A stretch of 64,000 nt of DNA. It comes from Acidobacteriota bacterium (GTDB lineage: Bacteria; Acidobacteriota; Blastocatellia; RBC074). The stretch is taken from NCBI GenBank assembly GCA_016196035.1, contig JACPYM010000099.1, positions 151,425-215,424 of the forward strand. The letters run 5' to 3'. The notes under the pieces are model-generated. The model searched no databases. It worked only from the letters and a program-made list of their open reading frames with translations, and had not been told where the DNA came from. The position numbers were made by a program, and so were the translations under genes. How positions within the stretch are numbered: position 1 is the stretch's first letter; every line of letters begins with the position of its first letter. Of the stretch, positions 8,890-17,772 are shown in pieces.

Positions 8890-11800
8890 TCAAGCTGTTT
8901 GATCGTTGAATTTCGGCAACGCGCCACTGACCAGGCGGCCCGATAAAAGCGGCAAGCGGCCGGTCGCGCTTTTCTCCCAGCGAATCCATTTCAGGTCGAG
9001 CACAAAGATCGCATACAGCGCAGGCACCAACAGCTTCGTCACATAATTCGCCAGAATCAGCCCGCCGATTTGGGCGTAACACAGCCCTTCCCACAACGGC
9101 CCGCCGTGCATGGCCAGGGGAATCAGGCCAAAAACCGTTGCCCCTACGGTAATCATCACGGGCCGCAGGCGCACGACGCCAGCATCCAACAACGCCTCGG
9201 TCAGTGGCGCGCCCTGTTCGCGTTTCTCTTCGACAAAATCGAAGAGCACGATCACGTGTGAGACGATTACGCCGATCAGGCTGGCGATACCCAGGAAAGC
9301 CATAAAGCCAAAGGGCACGTCCGCCAACGCCAGCGCCGCCAGTGCGCCCACCAGGCCGAACGGGATCGCCGAAAAGACCAACAGCGGTTTGAGCGCATGT
9401 TTGAACTGCAACACCAGCGCCAGAAAGATCGCCAGCACCGACACCAGCAACACGACGCCCAAATCCTGGAAGCCTTTGAGCCGCTCTTCGCGTTCGCCGC
9501 CGATTTCCAGCGTGTAACCGGGCGGCAGCGTTTGCGCGAAATCGTCGAGTTGTTTTTGCGCCGCCTTGAAGACTTGCGACGGCAAGACGCCAGGCACGGG
9601 CACGCACGAGATAGTGATGGTGCGGAATTGATTGCGGCGCACCAGCTTGGCCGCCTCCATTTTGTAATCCACGCGCGCAAGCTGCCGCAGCGGCACTTTG
9701 TTCGCGTTTTGTTGCGCGTAAACATAGAGGTTTTGCAAGTCGGACAACTGCGCGCGTTCCACCGCCCGCAGCCGCGCCACGACGGGGATTTGCTGTTCCC
9801 CGTCGCGCAGCGTCGTCACGCGCATGCCATTGATCCCCGCCGCCGAAGAAGCCGCCACATCCAGATTCGACACATTCGCCAGATTGGCGCGGTCGGCATT
9901 GACGTTCAGATTGGCGGTGAAACTTTCGGCGCCCCAATCGTCGCGGATGCGGTCGGCTTGCGGGATGGCGCGGAAGATGGCTTTGACCTTTTCGGCCTGC
10001 GCGCGCAGGGTCGCGCTGTCTTCGCCCGCCAGACGCACGGCGACGGGAATGCCGACGGGTTTGCCGTTTTCGAGTTGCCGCACGTCCACACGCGCGCCGG
10101 GGATTTGCGCCGACAGCGCCTGTTGCAAGGGCGCGACCAGTAGCGCGGTGTCGTGCTTGTCGTTCACCTGAATCACGACTTGCGCGTAATTCAACTGCGG
10201 CTGTTCGGGCGCGGCGGAATACCAGAAGCGCGGCCCGCCGCCACCGACAAACGACGTGAGCGAATGCAGCACATCCCGGCCCGCGTGTTCTTTGCCGTAA
10301 CGCGCGGCCACTTCGCGCACGATGGCTTCGGCTTTGCTGGCCGCATTGTTGGTCGCCGCGAGCGGCGCGTCTTCGGGCAGATAAATGTCGAGGTACGAGA
10401 GGTACGACAAATCCTTCGGGAAAAACTCCGTGCGCAACTGCGTCACGGTCAAGCCGCCGCCCACCAACAACAACGCCAGCGAGGCCAACACGACCTTGCG
10501 CCGGTTCTCCAAGGCCCAGATGCCCGCGCGGTAATACAAGCCTGAAAAGCCGCGCGCGCGTTGTTCGGTCAAGGTGCGTTCCGGTTGTGCGCTCGGTTTC
10601 AGCAGGTGATAGCCCCGCAGCGGAATGAAGGTCATCGAAACGATGCGCGAGGCTACCAGCGAACACGCAATCACCACGGGCAAACTGTAAATGAATTGCC
10701 CCACGGTGCCGCCCACCAACAACAGCGGCAGATAGGCCACGATGTTGGTCACCGTCGCATAAAAGATCGCCTGCGCCAGTTTCATCGGCCCCAGCCAGGC
10801 CGACATGCCACGCGGTTTGCCCGCCGCCAATTCGCGTTTGATCGCATCGCTGGCCACCACCGGATCATCCACCAACAAGCCCAGCGCGATGATGAGCGAG
10901 GCAATCGAAACCTGCTGCAAATCAAGGCCCAGCAGGTGCATCAACCCGAAGGTCAGCGCCAGCGCCACCGGAATCGAAAGCGCCACCAGCGCCGCCGAAC
11001 GCCATTCGCGGAAACCGATAAAGGCGATGATGACGACGAGCAAGATCGCTTCCCACAGGCTGCGCATAAACAGGCCGATGCTTTCCTTGACTTGCAGCGG
11101 TTGATCCGACGTGCGCGCCAATAGCAAATCCGCCGGCAGTCGCGGTTGCAAAGCGGCCAGTGCGGTGTCTACGGCTTGACCGAAGGCGCCGATCTGTTCG
11201 CCCGCGCGCATCTGCACGGCCAGCGTGATGGCGCGGGTGCGTTGCCATGGCCCGCCGGCGTCGCGCCAAGTGTAGTAGTTCAAAAAGCGCGGCGGGTCTT
11301 CGTACCCGCGCGACACGTCTACCAGATCGCGCGCATAGACCGGCAAGCCATTGGCCGAAGCCGTCACTACCGCGTCGCCGATTTCGCGTGCGCTCTTGAA
11401 TTCGCCCGAAGGATTGACGGCCAGGTTCTTGTCGCCGATTTCCAGCACCCCGCCCGGCGCGGCGCTGTTGCGCGCCCCCAGAACTTGCCCCAAGGCCGCC
11501 GGTTGCACGCCCAAGGCCGCCAGCCGCTCTTGCGAATAATCCAGAAAAACGCGCTCGGCCAGACGGCCCGTGCGTGTGACTTTCGACACCAGCGGCACGG
11601 CCTGCAAGGTGCGCGCGATCAGGTCGGTGTGGTCATCCAATTCGCGGTAACTGTATTTGTCGGGCGCGGCGGCGCGCAGTTTGGTTTCGGTTTCTTGCAG
11701 ATCACGGATCATGACCGGTTGCCACAGGTCGGGTTGAAAGCCTGCAACTGGCAACGCTTCGCGCAAGCTGTGTTGCGCGGCGGCGATCAACGTCGCGTCG

Positions 11801-12051
11801 TCACGCCCTTTGTCTGCAATGCTGGCGAGATCAAAGCCGATGAAGCCGTTGCCGGTGAAACGGCGGACTTCGCCGCTGATGCCTGTGGCGTGCAACGCGC
11901 GCGCGACGGCTTCCTGCGCGGCGTTGACGTGGCGCGGCGTGGTGGCGGGTGGCAAGCCGATGACCAGTGCGGCGCGGTTCTCGGCTTTGTCAGCGCGTGT
12001 TTGTTCAATCACCTGGCGCACGGCGCGCGCGTTGCGCGACGACCATTTCAT
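8890..12051 (-). pseudogene. RND efflux permease, main fragment after a frameshift
   Basis: This is 1,053 residues of an inner-membrane RND (AcrB/CzcA-type) pump: the porter loops and transmembrane helices 2-12. The intramembrane aspartate pair is retained (GLLVDDPVVASDAI). The region of AcrB Lys940 reads GVIVSHVIVLFDF, so that lysine is missing. The true N-terminus lies in another frame at 12005-12535. Joining them gives about 1,200 residues, longer than the usual 1,020-1,070, with extra sequence in the first porter region. Whether this is a real lesion, an assembly error in a GCGCGC run, or programmed frameshifting cannot be told from sequence alone. Confidence 0.85.
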
Positions 12052-12535
12052 CGGCGCGCGGACTGGCGACGGTCAGCATCAGCGCCGCCGTGTCGCCGAA
12101 ATCCTTCAAGAATTCAACCGGCCCCGCGCCCGGCGGCAGGTCGCGGATGCTGTCGAGCTTTAACCGAATGTCGTCGAATTCCTTGCCGATGTCTTTGACC
12201 TTTTCGTCGAGCGATACGTAAACGATGGCCGCGCCCGTGCGCGCGCTGGCTTCGATTTTTTCGACGCGCGGGTTGAGCGCAAGCTTGGCTTCGAGCTTGC
12301 GGACGACTTGCTGTTCGATGCGTTCGGCGCTGACGCCGGGCCAGGCGCAGATGGCGACGGCGCGGCGGATGGCGACTTCGGGGTCTTTGCGCTTGGGCAT
12401 CGCGTGGTAACTGTACGCGCCCCACAACAACGTCACGACGAACAGCACCCACGCGATGTGACGCGTCTCGGTAAAGAAGCGCGCGGCATTGGGTTTTTCG
12501 AGCAAGGCTTGGGTACCGTGATTGGAATTGGACAT
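12005..12535 (-). pseudogene. RND efflux permease, N-terminal fragment
   Basis: This is the 5' portion of the same pump: 176 residues carrying TM1 (about 26-43, HIAWVLFVVTLLWGAYSY) and the start of the porter domain (KDPEVAIRRAVAICAWPGVS, AERIEQQVVRKLE). After ADEMVVAQRA the frame runs into RRAPGD and stops. The correct continuation, RAVRQVIEQTR, is found in the +1 frame, about 12010-12040, within CGCGCAACGCGCGCGCC. The ATG at 12535 follows GGGAG. It lies 22 bases downstream of the small exported protein gene and belongs to the efflux operon. Confidence 0.88.
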
Positions 12536-12557
12536 GATGATTTCTCCCGTCAGCAGC

Positions 12558-13046
12558 TTAGTTTCCGTCGTAGAGCTTTTCCGCAGGCGCTGGCGGCACG
12601 TCCCGCAAGTTTGCCCGCTTCGCCTTTACCTTGCGCGCCAATGCTTTGTCGGGCAGGATGACGAGCGACCCTTCCAACGCATCGCCTGAGACCTGGAATT
12701 GCCAGAGGCCGTGCGTACTGCCAGCCGTGAATTCGCAGGAAAGCGTTCCTTTCGTTTGGTCGTATTGAAACTCCAGCGCGCCCATCGGCACTCTCTCTCC
12801 GTTGATGATCTTATCCGCCAACAACCGCATGACAGCGGGCTTGCCCGCGACCGGCACGAAGCGGTAAACCACGACTTCATACTTACAGGCCGGGCGGTTG
12901 CCGGCGCAGACGGATTCGCCTTTCCAGGTGCCGGCGACCGATGGCGCGTTGGCCGTCTGCCCCAGTGCGGCAGCGGCGTACGCCGCCAGCAGCATTGCGC
13001 ACAGGCCAGCCCGTTGGCTGGTTGTTTTCATCGTTTGCCAAACCAT
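12558..13046 (-). CDS. Small exported protein of unknown function in efflux operon
   Basis: This is about 162 residues with a signal peptide (TSQRAGLCAMLLAAYAAAAL, cut after a GQT/ANA-type site), followed by a single compact beta-rich domain starting GTWKGESVCAGNRPACKYEV. Two cysteines close together (about ten residues apart) could form a disulfide. The ATG at 13046 was chosen over an upstream start because GGAGG lies at 13051-13055 and the signal peptide begins there. It sits between the adaptor and the pump genes. No family was recognised; the GTWKG-type opening is seen in several small lipocalin-like or periplasmic proteins (weak inference). Confidence 0.75.
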   Translation of the reverse strand: MVWQTMKTTSQRAGLCAMLLAAYAAAALGQTANAPSVAGTWKGESVCAGNRPACKYEVVVYRFVPVAGKPAVMRLLADKIINGERVPMGALEFQYDQTKGTLSCEFTAGSTHGLWQFQVSGDALEGSLVILPDKALARKVKAKRANLRDVPPAPAEKLYDGN

Positions 13047-13139
13047 AAGACCTCCAAAGATGTTTTGTTCTCTCAAGCCGAACGCTAAAGCGAAACAACC
13101 GCCAGCGCTACACACAGCGTTTACCGGCCCCTGCGGGCG

Positions 13140-13240
13140 CAAGCGTTCAGAGTTCCGCCTTTAGGCGGTCAGCGCGCCGCAGGCGCGTCAAACAAGGCGC
13201 TACGCGCCTGACCGCCTAAAGGCGGAACTCTGAACGCTTG
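13140..13240. repeat. Perfect 33-bp long inverted repeat
   Basis: Perfect 33-bp arms (13140-13172, CAAGCGTTCAGAGTTCCGCC onward, and 13208-13240) surround a 35-bp loop that holds smaller GCGC palindromes. It lies inside the efflux operon between the adaptor and the small exported protein. The remainder of the 349-bp gap, 13241-13395, holds CCGCGCTAAACCGGCT-type repeats (AGCGCGGAAGCGCAGCG near 13286 and its mirror near 13360) and no gene. Confidence 0.8.
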
Positions 13241-13395
13241 GTTGCCACGGCTCAGCTTTCGACCAACGTTTCAAAGAGCCGGTTCAGCGCGGAAGCGCAG
13301 CGATGAGAGCCAGGAAAAGAAGCTCTCCTTCCTTCTCCCTTGGAGCGGTCTGCCTTCGCTGCGCCTCCGCGCTAAACCGGCTTCAGCCGCGCTGT

Positions 13396-14628
13396 TTATT
13401 CGGTGATTTGCACTGGCTCGCCTTCACTCACGACCGTCGCGCCGTTGCTGACGACTTGTTCACCGGCCTGCAAGCCTTCGACGATTTCGATCAGATTGCC
13501 GAAGGCCGCGCCCAGCTTGACCGCACGCCGCCGCACCATCTGTTTGCCTTGTTCATGCGCGACGACCAGCACGGCGTAACTTTCCGTCTGCGCGCGCACA
13601 ATCGCGCTGAGCGGCACGACCAGACGCGGCGCGGAGGCGGGCGCATTGGTTTCGGGCACGACCAGCGTGGCGATCATGCCTGCGCGCAAGGCGGCGGGTG
13701 GCCGCGCGATGGTCACTTCGACCTCAAAGACGCGCGTGCGCGCATCCGCCGTCGCCCCGATGCGCGTGATGCGTCCTCTTAACTCACCCTTGGGCAGTTC
13801 CTCATTCGCCAGCGCCTCGCAAGTCAGTGCCAGTTCTACGCCCAGTTTCAGATTCGTCACGGTCAGGTCGGGCACGGCGAAGACGGCCTTGACCGCGCCG
13901 GCTTCGGCCAGCGGCAGCCTGGGCGCGCCGGGCGCGCCCAGGCTGCCTTCTTCAAAGTTGCGGCGCAGCACCAGCGCGTCAAGGGGCGCGCGCAAGACGG
14001 CGTCGCCCTGCGCCAGTTGAGCTTCGCCAATGACGGCGCGGGCGCTGTTGATCTTGGCCGCTACGACCTGGGTTTGCGCGCGCGCGGCTCCGACTTTGGC
14101 CTGGGCCAATTCGGTCTTGGTCTTGGCCGCGTCGAATTCGGGGCGCGTCAGGCTGTCGGCCTCAAACAGGTTGGTCGCGCGTTCGAGGTCGCGTTGGGCC
14201 TGGCGCAAGGCGGCTTCGGTCTCGGCCAGTTGCGCCTGACTGGTGTCGCGCGCGGCCTGGGCTTCGTTCAGTTGGGCCTGTGCGCCGTTGACCTTGACGG
14301 TGAAATCAGCGGCGCGCAACCGCGCCAGCACCGTGCCGCGACGAATCCAATCGCCTTCCTGCACGGCGCGCAACCGGCCATCGGCCCCGCGCACCTGCAA
14401 CAGCTCTTGCAAATAGCCGCCGTGTTTGAAGGCCAGTTCGAGCTGTTGTGCGGGGCGAATCGTCGCCGAATAACGCGCGCCGCTGCTTTCGGCATCGGGC
14501 GTGTATGGTTGAACGGCCTGCACGCGCACAGGCGTGAGCGGCTTTTCGTAGGCTTTGGCGTTGCGGCAACCGACGGCGGCAGCGGCGGCCAGCAACAGCC
14601 ATAGCAAACTGCAATAATTCGATTTCAT
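13396..14628 (-). CDS. Efflux RND periplasmic adaptor (HlyD/MFP family) lipoprotein
   Basis: This is about 410 residues. It links the RND pump to an outer-membrane channel. It begins with a lipoprotein signal (LLWLLLAAAAAVGC), then a barrel-sandwich lipoyl strand (LELAFKHGGYLQELL), a long alpha-helical hairpin (about residues 110-185, heptad-rich NGAQAQLNEAQAARDTSQAQ), the second lipoyl half (GDAVLRAPLDALVLRRNFEE) and beta-barrel and membrane-proximal domains. The ATG at 14628 was chosen since it follows GGAGAAAGAGGAA. It is in the operon order outer channel, adaptor, small protein, pump. Confidence 0.93.
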   Translation of the reverse strand: MKSNYCSLLWLLLAAAAAVGCRNAKAYEKPLTPVRVQAVQPYTPDAESSGARYSATIRPAQQLELAFKHGGYLQELLQVRGADGRLRAVQEGDWIRRGTVLARLRAADFTVKVNGAQAQLNEAQAARDTSQAQLAETEAALRQAQRDLERATNLFEADSLTRPEFDAAKTKTELAQAKVGAARAQTQVVAAKINSARAVIGEAQLAQGDAVLRAPLDALVLRRNFEEGSLGAPGAPRLPLAEAGAVKAVFAVPDLTVTNLKLGVELALTCEALANEELPKGELRGRITRIGATADARTRVFEVEVTIARPPAALRAGMIATLVVPETNAPASAPRLVVPLSAIVRAQTESYAVLVVAHEQGKQMVRRRAVKLGAAFGNLIEIVEGLQAGEQVVSNGATVVSEGEPVQITE

Positions 14629-14644
14629 TTCCTCTTTCTCCTTT

Positions 14645-14714
14645 CCCACGAAGACACACGAAGGATCACGAAGAGCATTCAACCAGCTTCGTGCTTCTTC
14701 GTGTGGCTTCGCGG
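14645..14714. repeat. Imperfect inverted repeat
   Basis: Imperfect 29-bp arms (14645-14673, CCCACGAAGACACACGAAGG onward, and 14686-14714, about five mismatches) form a hairpin in the gap between the outer-membrane protein and adaptor genes. It shares the motif CACGAAG with the inverted repeat at 7132-7201. Confidence 0.65.
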
Positions 14715-14729
14715 GAAGATGCTTTGGGC

Positions 14730-15560
14730 TTATTCGCCGATTGCTTTTTCAAAGTCGGCGCGCGCGGTCAACAACGCCAGCAAGGCCTGTTGATATTGAT
14801 GATTCGCGTCGGCGACGGCGGCCTGTGTTTGCAACACGTCTTTGAGCAGCGCCGCTTCCTGTTTGAATTTATTGCTCGCCACGCGCAGCTTTTCCTGCGC
14901 GGCCTGTTGCGCGATTTGCACGACGCGCAGCAGCGCGCGCGCCTCTTCCAACTTGCGGAAACGCGCGTTCACGTCCAGCAACACCTGCGCCTCGGCTTCG
15001 CGCAAGGCGTTGTCGGATTGCGCGAGGCTCTTTTCGGTTTCGGCCAGTTCGCGGCGCTTGCGGCCCCAATCGAAGGGTTCCCACTTGACCGCCACGCCCG
15101 CGCCGAAGACCTGCCGCGGCAGCACCGCCGTGCCCGGCGGCGCGAAATAGCCCATGGTCAAACTCACGTCGGGCAGCCGTTCGGCCTGGCGCAAACGGCG
15201 CTGCAACTCGGCCTGGCGCTGTTGCAGGCGCGCCGCACGGATTTCACTGCGTTCGCCGAGCGCGCGGTTCTGCGCCGCCTCCAGGCTCAATTCATACAGC
15301 ACGTTTTCGCTGACGTTGACCACGCTGAATTGCGTGCGCAGATCGCGGCCCAGCACGACGCCGACTTTGAGGCGCAACGCTTCGGCGAAGGTGGGGAAAG
15401 TTGGCCAGACTGGCTGCTCACGTTGCGTCTCCGGCGCGAAATAATCGCCGGGATATTCCGTCGTAACGGGCGCCAACGCCGCGGCAGGCGGCCCTGCCGG
15501 GGACTTCACGGCTGGCGTTGCCGTGAAGTCGGGCAGTTCCATTTGAACCGTCGTTCTCAT
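14730..15560 (-). CDS. Half-length TolC/OEP-like outer membrane efflux protein
   Basis: This is 276 residues with only the second half of the OEP/TolC fold: ALGERSEIRAARLQQRQAEL then LRQAERLPDVSLTMGY, an amphipathic strand (VAVKWEPFDWGRKRRELAET), and a terminal coiled-coil hairpin. Family members are usually 420-500 residues with two OEP repeats and a signal peptide; neither the first repeat nor a signal peptide is present. The ATG at 15560 overlaps the STAS stop (ATGA) and follows GGAGGG. Translation in this frame further upstream is antisense-like shadow of the STAS gene. It may be non-functional or a rearranged remnant. Confidence 0.78.
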   Translation of the reverse strand: MRTTVQMELPDFTATPAVKSPAGPPAAALAPVTTEYPGDYFAPETQREQPVWPTFPTFAEALRLKVGVVLGRDLRTQFSVVNVSENVLYELSLEAAQNRALGERSEIRAARLQQRQAELQRRLRQAERLPDVSLTMGYFAPPGTAVLPRQVFGAGVAVKWEPFDWGRKRRELAETEKSLAQSDNALREAEAQVLLDVNARFRKLEEARALLRVVQIAQQAAQEKLRVASNKFKQEAALLKDVLQTQAAVADANHQYQQALLALLTARADFEKAIGE

Positions 15561-15976
15561 TGCGCCCTCCTTGCTGGCGTAATCCCGCCCGCGCCGCGTG
15601 GATGCAGACTGTTCAAAATGTTGACCGGCAGCATCTGTGTGAACAGCACGCCGCTCAACGCCTCTTCGCGCGTCGCATAGATGCGGAAGACCAAGGTCAA
15701 GCCGGCCAAATCGAAAATGCGCTGAACGCGCTCGTTCAAAGAGTGAAAGGCCATGCGCCCATTGGCATAAGTGATTTGTTTGAACGCGCGCAACAACACG
15801 CGCAAGCCGCTGGTGCTGATGTGTTCGACCTGGGTGCAATCAAAGACCAAATGCGTTTCGCCCTGGGCAATCAGCCGCAACAACTCGGCTTCAAAGTTTT
15901 TCGGCATGCTCGTATCGAGTCTTCCTTGCAATTGCAGGCAGAGAATCGTTCCCAATTTGCCGGATGTAATTTGCAT
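15557..15976 (-). CDS. STAS-domain anti-sigma factor antagonist-like protein
   Basis: This 139-residue STAS-domain protein resembles SpoIIAA/RsbV. Core signatures are CLQLQGRLDTSMPKNFEAEL, HLVFDCTQVEHISTSGLRVL (the Ser of STSGLR is the usual kinase target) and the closing helix. It has a C-terminal extension of about 25 residues ending in PRGAGGITPARRAQ. It starts at ATG 15976 after AAGGAGGG and heads the efflux operon, translationally coupled to the truncated channel gene. No anti-sigma kinase or phosphatase is nearby, so its partner is unknown. Confidence 0.88.
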   Translation of the reverse strand: MQITSGKLGTILCLQLQGRLDTSMPKNFEAELLRLIAQGETHLVFDCTQVEHISTSGLRVLLRAFKQITYANGRMAFHSLNERVQRIFDLAGLTLVFRIYATREEALSGVLFTQMLPVNILNSLHPRGAGGITPARRAQ

Positions 15977-16099
15977 TGCTCCCTCCTTCGCGTTTCTGCG
16001 GTTGAGAAACGTCTGTATTTTTCCTTCCGCCTAACATGCGTAAAAACCGGCGCGAATTGTGTGCGCGCCGCAAAATTTTTCTTGCTGTAAATTTTTCGG

Positions 16100-16204
16100 T
16101 GACAACGTAGGGGGCAGACCTGGGTGTCTGCCCCGGTGGCAGCAGACGGAATCGAAGGTATCAGAGGCGACCGGGGCAGACACTCAGGTCTGCCCTACGT
16201 TGTC
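16100..16204. repeat. Long inverted repeat with internal mismatches
   Basis: Arms of about 35 bp (16100-16134, TGACAACGTAGGGGGCAGAC onward, and 16172-16204) face each other across a 37-bp loop. Outside them, TGTAAATTTTTCGG and CCGGATTTTTTACA extend the pairing, so the hairpin is nested in an older AT-rich inverted repeat that recurs again at about 16240 and 16302. Confidence 0.75.
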
Positions 16205-16483
16205 ATCACCGGATTTTTTACAGGAAGAAATTTTCTCGCTGTAAATTTTCCGGCGCTGGCAAAGAATCGAAAGCCCCTGGGAGCGCGGGCAGCCCCAATT
16301 CTTTTACAGCAAGAAATTTTTCTGCTTCGCACTCCCCACTGGCGGCAAAGCAAAAAACACCACAACCAAGTTTTATTGAGATAAAAACCAATCCGGACGT
16401 GCCCACCCGGTTGGCGCGTGCGCAAGCCGAACGTGGCCTCAATGGTTTTCCAGCGGCCTGAAGAACGTTCAAAAAGTTGCTAG

Positions 16484-16676
16484 TCCTACCGGATTTTGTG
16501 GTTTGAGCGTTTTCCAGCGCCAGCGGCGCGAAATGTTTATAGCAACTAGGCGCTTAGCTCCGTTAGGAGCGACATCTGAGAGGCAGATACCGCCCCGCTG
16601 GGGCTCGCGTGCTCTTTCGCACTCCCACTATAAACATTTCGCCCCGCTGGGGCTGTCACCACAAAATCCGAGGTGA
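16484..16676. repeat. Nested REP-type palindrome cluster
   Basis: An outer pair (ACCGGATTTTGTGGT near 16488 and ACCACAAAATCCGAGGT near 16660) encloses a second pair (CGCGAAATGTTTATAG and CTATAAACATTTCG), and these enclose GCTCCGTTAGGAGC and two copies of CCCCGCTGGGGCT. The nested short palindromes resemble REP/BIME elements known from Planctomycetes and Acidobacteria (family knowledge). No REP-associated transposase is in the window. Confidence 0.65.
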
Positions 16677-16807
16677 TCAGAAAAGTTGCGAAAAACGACT
16701 GGCAGGCAAAGGGCTTATGTTTCGCAGGGCTGGGCTGTAATTTGGCGACGCGGCGGCGTATCATCCGCCTCTATTTTCACCACCACCAACGAGAGGAAAC
16801 CCGATCA

Positions 16808-17683
16808 ATGAACCGACGCGACTTTATCCAATCCACTGTCCTGACCACGACCTTGGCGGCCTTGCACACCACGCCCGCAGTGGCCGCCAAGGTCAATTGG
16901 CCCATCGGCTGTTTCAATCGCCCCTGGACGAAATGGAGCTTTGACGAAACCTTGAAACAGACCAAAGCGGCGGGCTATCAAACCACTGGTTTGCTCACGA
17001 CGACCAGAGACGAACCGTTCATCGGCGCAGCAGCTACGCCCGAATATCTGACCAAGCTGAAAGCGCGCCTCGCCGCCAACAGTTTGAAAGCGAACATGGG
17101 CGCGCTGCGTTCGCGCCACAACATCCCCCTGCAAGAATCCATCAAAGAAGTGCGCCAGCAACTCGATAACGCCAAGTTCCTGGGCCTGCAATTCGCGCTC
17201 ACGTTCGGCGTGGATAAGCCGGAAGAGTACGAGCATTACTACAAGGTAATGAGCGAGGCGGCGGCTTATGCGCAGGACAAAAAGATTAAGCTGGTGATGA
17301 AACCGCACGGCGGCGGCAGTGGCGCTTCGGAAGAGATTCTGCGTTGCATCAACGCGGTCAAGCAACCCAATTTCAAAATCTGGTACGACGCGGGCAACAT
17401 CATCTACTACACCGGCAAAGACCCGATTGAGGAATTGAAACCCATCGCGCAACACGTGACCGGTTTTTGCGCCAAAGATTGCGCGGCAGTCAAAAGCGAC
17501 GTGATGATTCAATTCGGCGCGGGCAAAGTGGATTTCGCGGGCGTCTTCAAAACGCTGAAAGCCGCCGGATATAAAGGGCCGCTGATGGTCGAATGTTGCA
17601 AACTCGGCGCGACGCCCGAAGAGACGACCGCCAACGCGCGCGCCAATCGCGAGTTTCTGGAGAAAGTGCTGGCGGCGGTTTAA
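16808..17683 (+). CDS. Tat-exported sugar phosphate isomerase/epimerase-like TIM barrel
   Basis: This is 291 residues. It starts with a twin-arginine signal (NRRDFIQSTVLTTTLAALHT). The mature part is a xylose-isomerase-like TIM barrel (AP_endonuc_2 family) with candidate metal-binding strands LVMKPHGGGS, WYDAGN, GFCAKDC and MVECC. Proteins of this kind epimerise or isomerise sugars, and many Acidobacteria and Planctomycetes export them. The ATG at 16808 follows GAGAGGAAA and begins the Tat motif; an upstream in-frame start would put about 45 residues before it. Substrate is unknown. Confidence 0.88.
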   Translation: MNRRDFIQSTVLTTTLAALHTTPAVAAKVNWPIGCFNRPWTKWSFDETLKQTKAAGYQTTGLLTTTRDEPFIGAAATPEYLTKLKARLAANSLKANMGALRSRHNIPLQESIKEVRQQLDNAKFLGLQFALTFGVDKPEEYEHYYKVMSEAAAYAQDKKIKLVMKPHGGGSGASEEILRCINAVKQPNFKIWYDAGNIIYYTGKDPIEELKPIAQHVTGFCAKDCAAVKSDVMIQFGAGKVDFAGVFKTLKAAGYKGPLMVECCKLGATPEETTANARANREFLEKVLAAV

Positions 17684-17772
17684 GCGTTGCTGTTTGCCAC
17701 GGGCGCAAGGCTGAGCGTAGGATGCGCCTGTTTCCGCTTCCCAAACACTTCCTAACACTGAGGTCACCAACC

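Larger units (their letters stand above)
15977..16807. other. 830-bp gene-free, repeat-dense intergenic region
   Basis: This separates the divergent STAS and TIM-barrel genes and holds no credible gene. It contains the inverted repeat at 16075-16232, dispersed copies in both orientations of an element ACAGCAAGAAATTTTT (near 16075, 16225 and 16305), and the nested REP cluster at 16484-16676. Promoters for both flanking genes must lie at its edges, but no clear sigma-70 pair was chosen. Confidence 0.6.

Noticed and set aside
8849..10666. Long 605-residue minus-strand frame
   Set aside because: It lies in another frame of the RND pump gene, is Arg/Gly/Ala-rich and low complexity, and has no motif; it is a high-GC shadow frame.
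15561..15839. 93-residue N-terminal extension of the TolC-like frame
   Set aside because: It overlaps the STAS gene in the other frame and has no OEP or signal-peptide features, whereas the ATG at 15560 has GGAGGG and an ATGA overlap.
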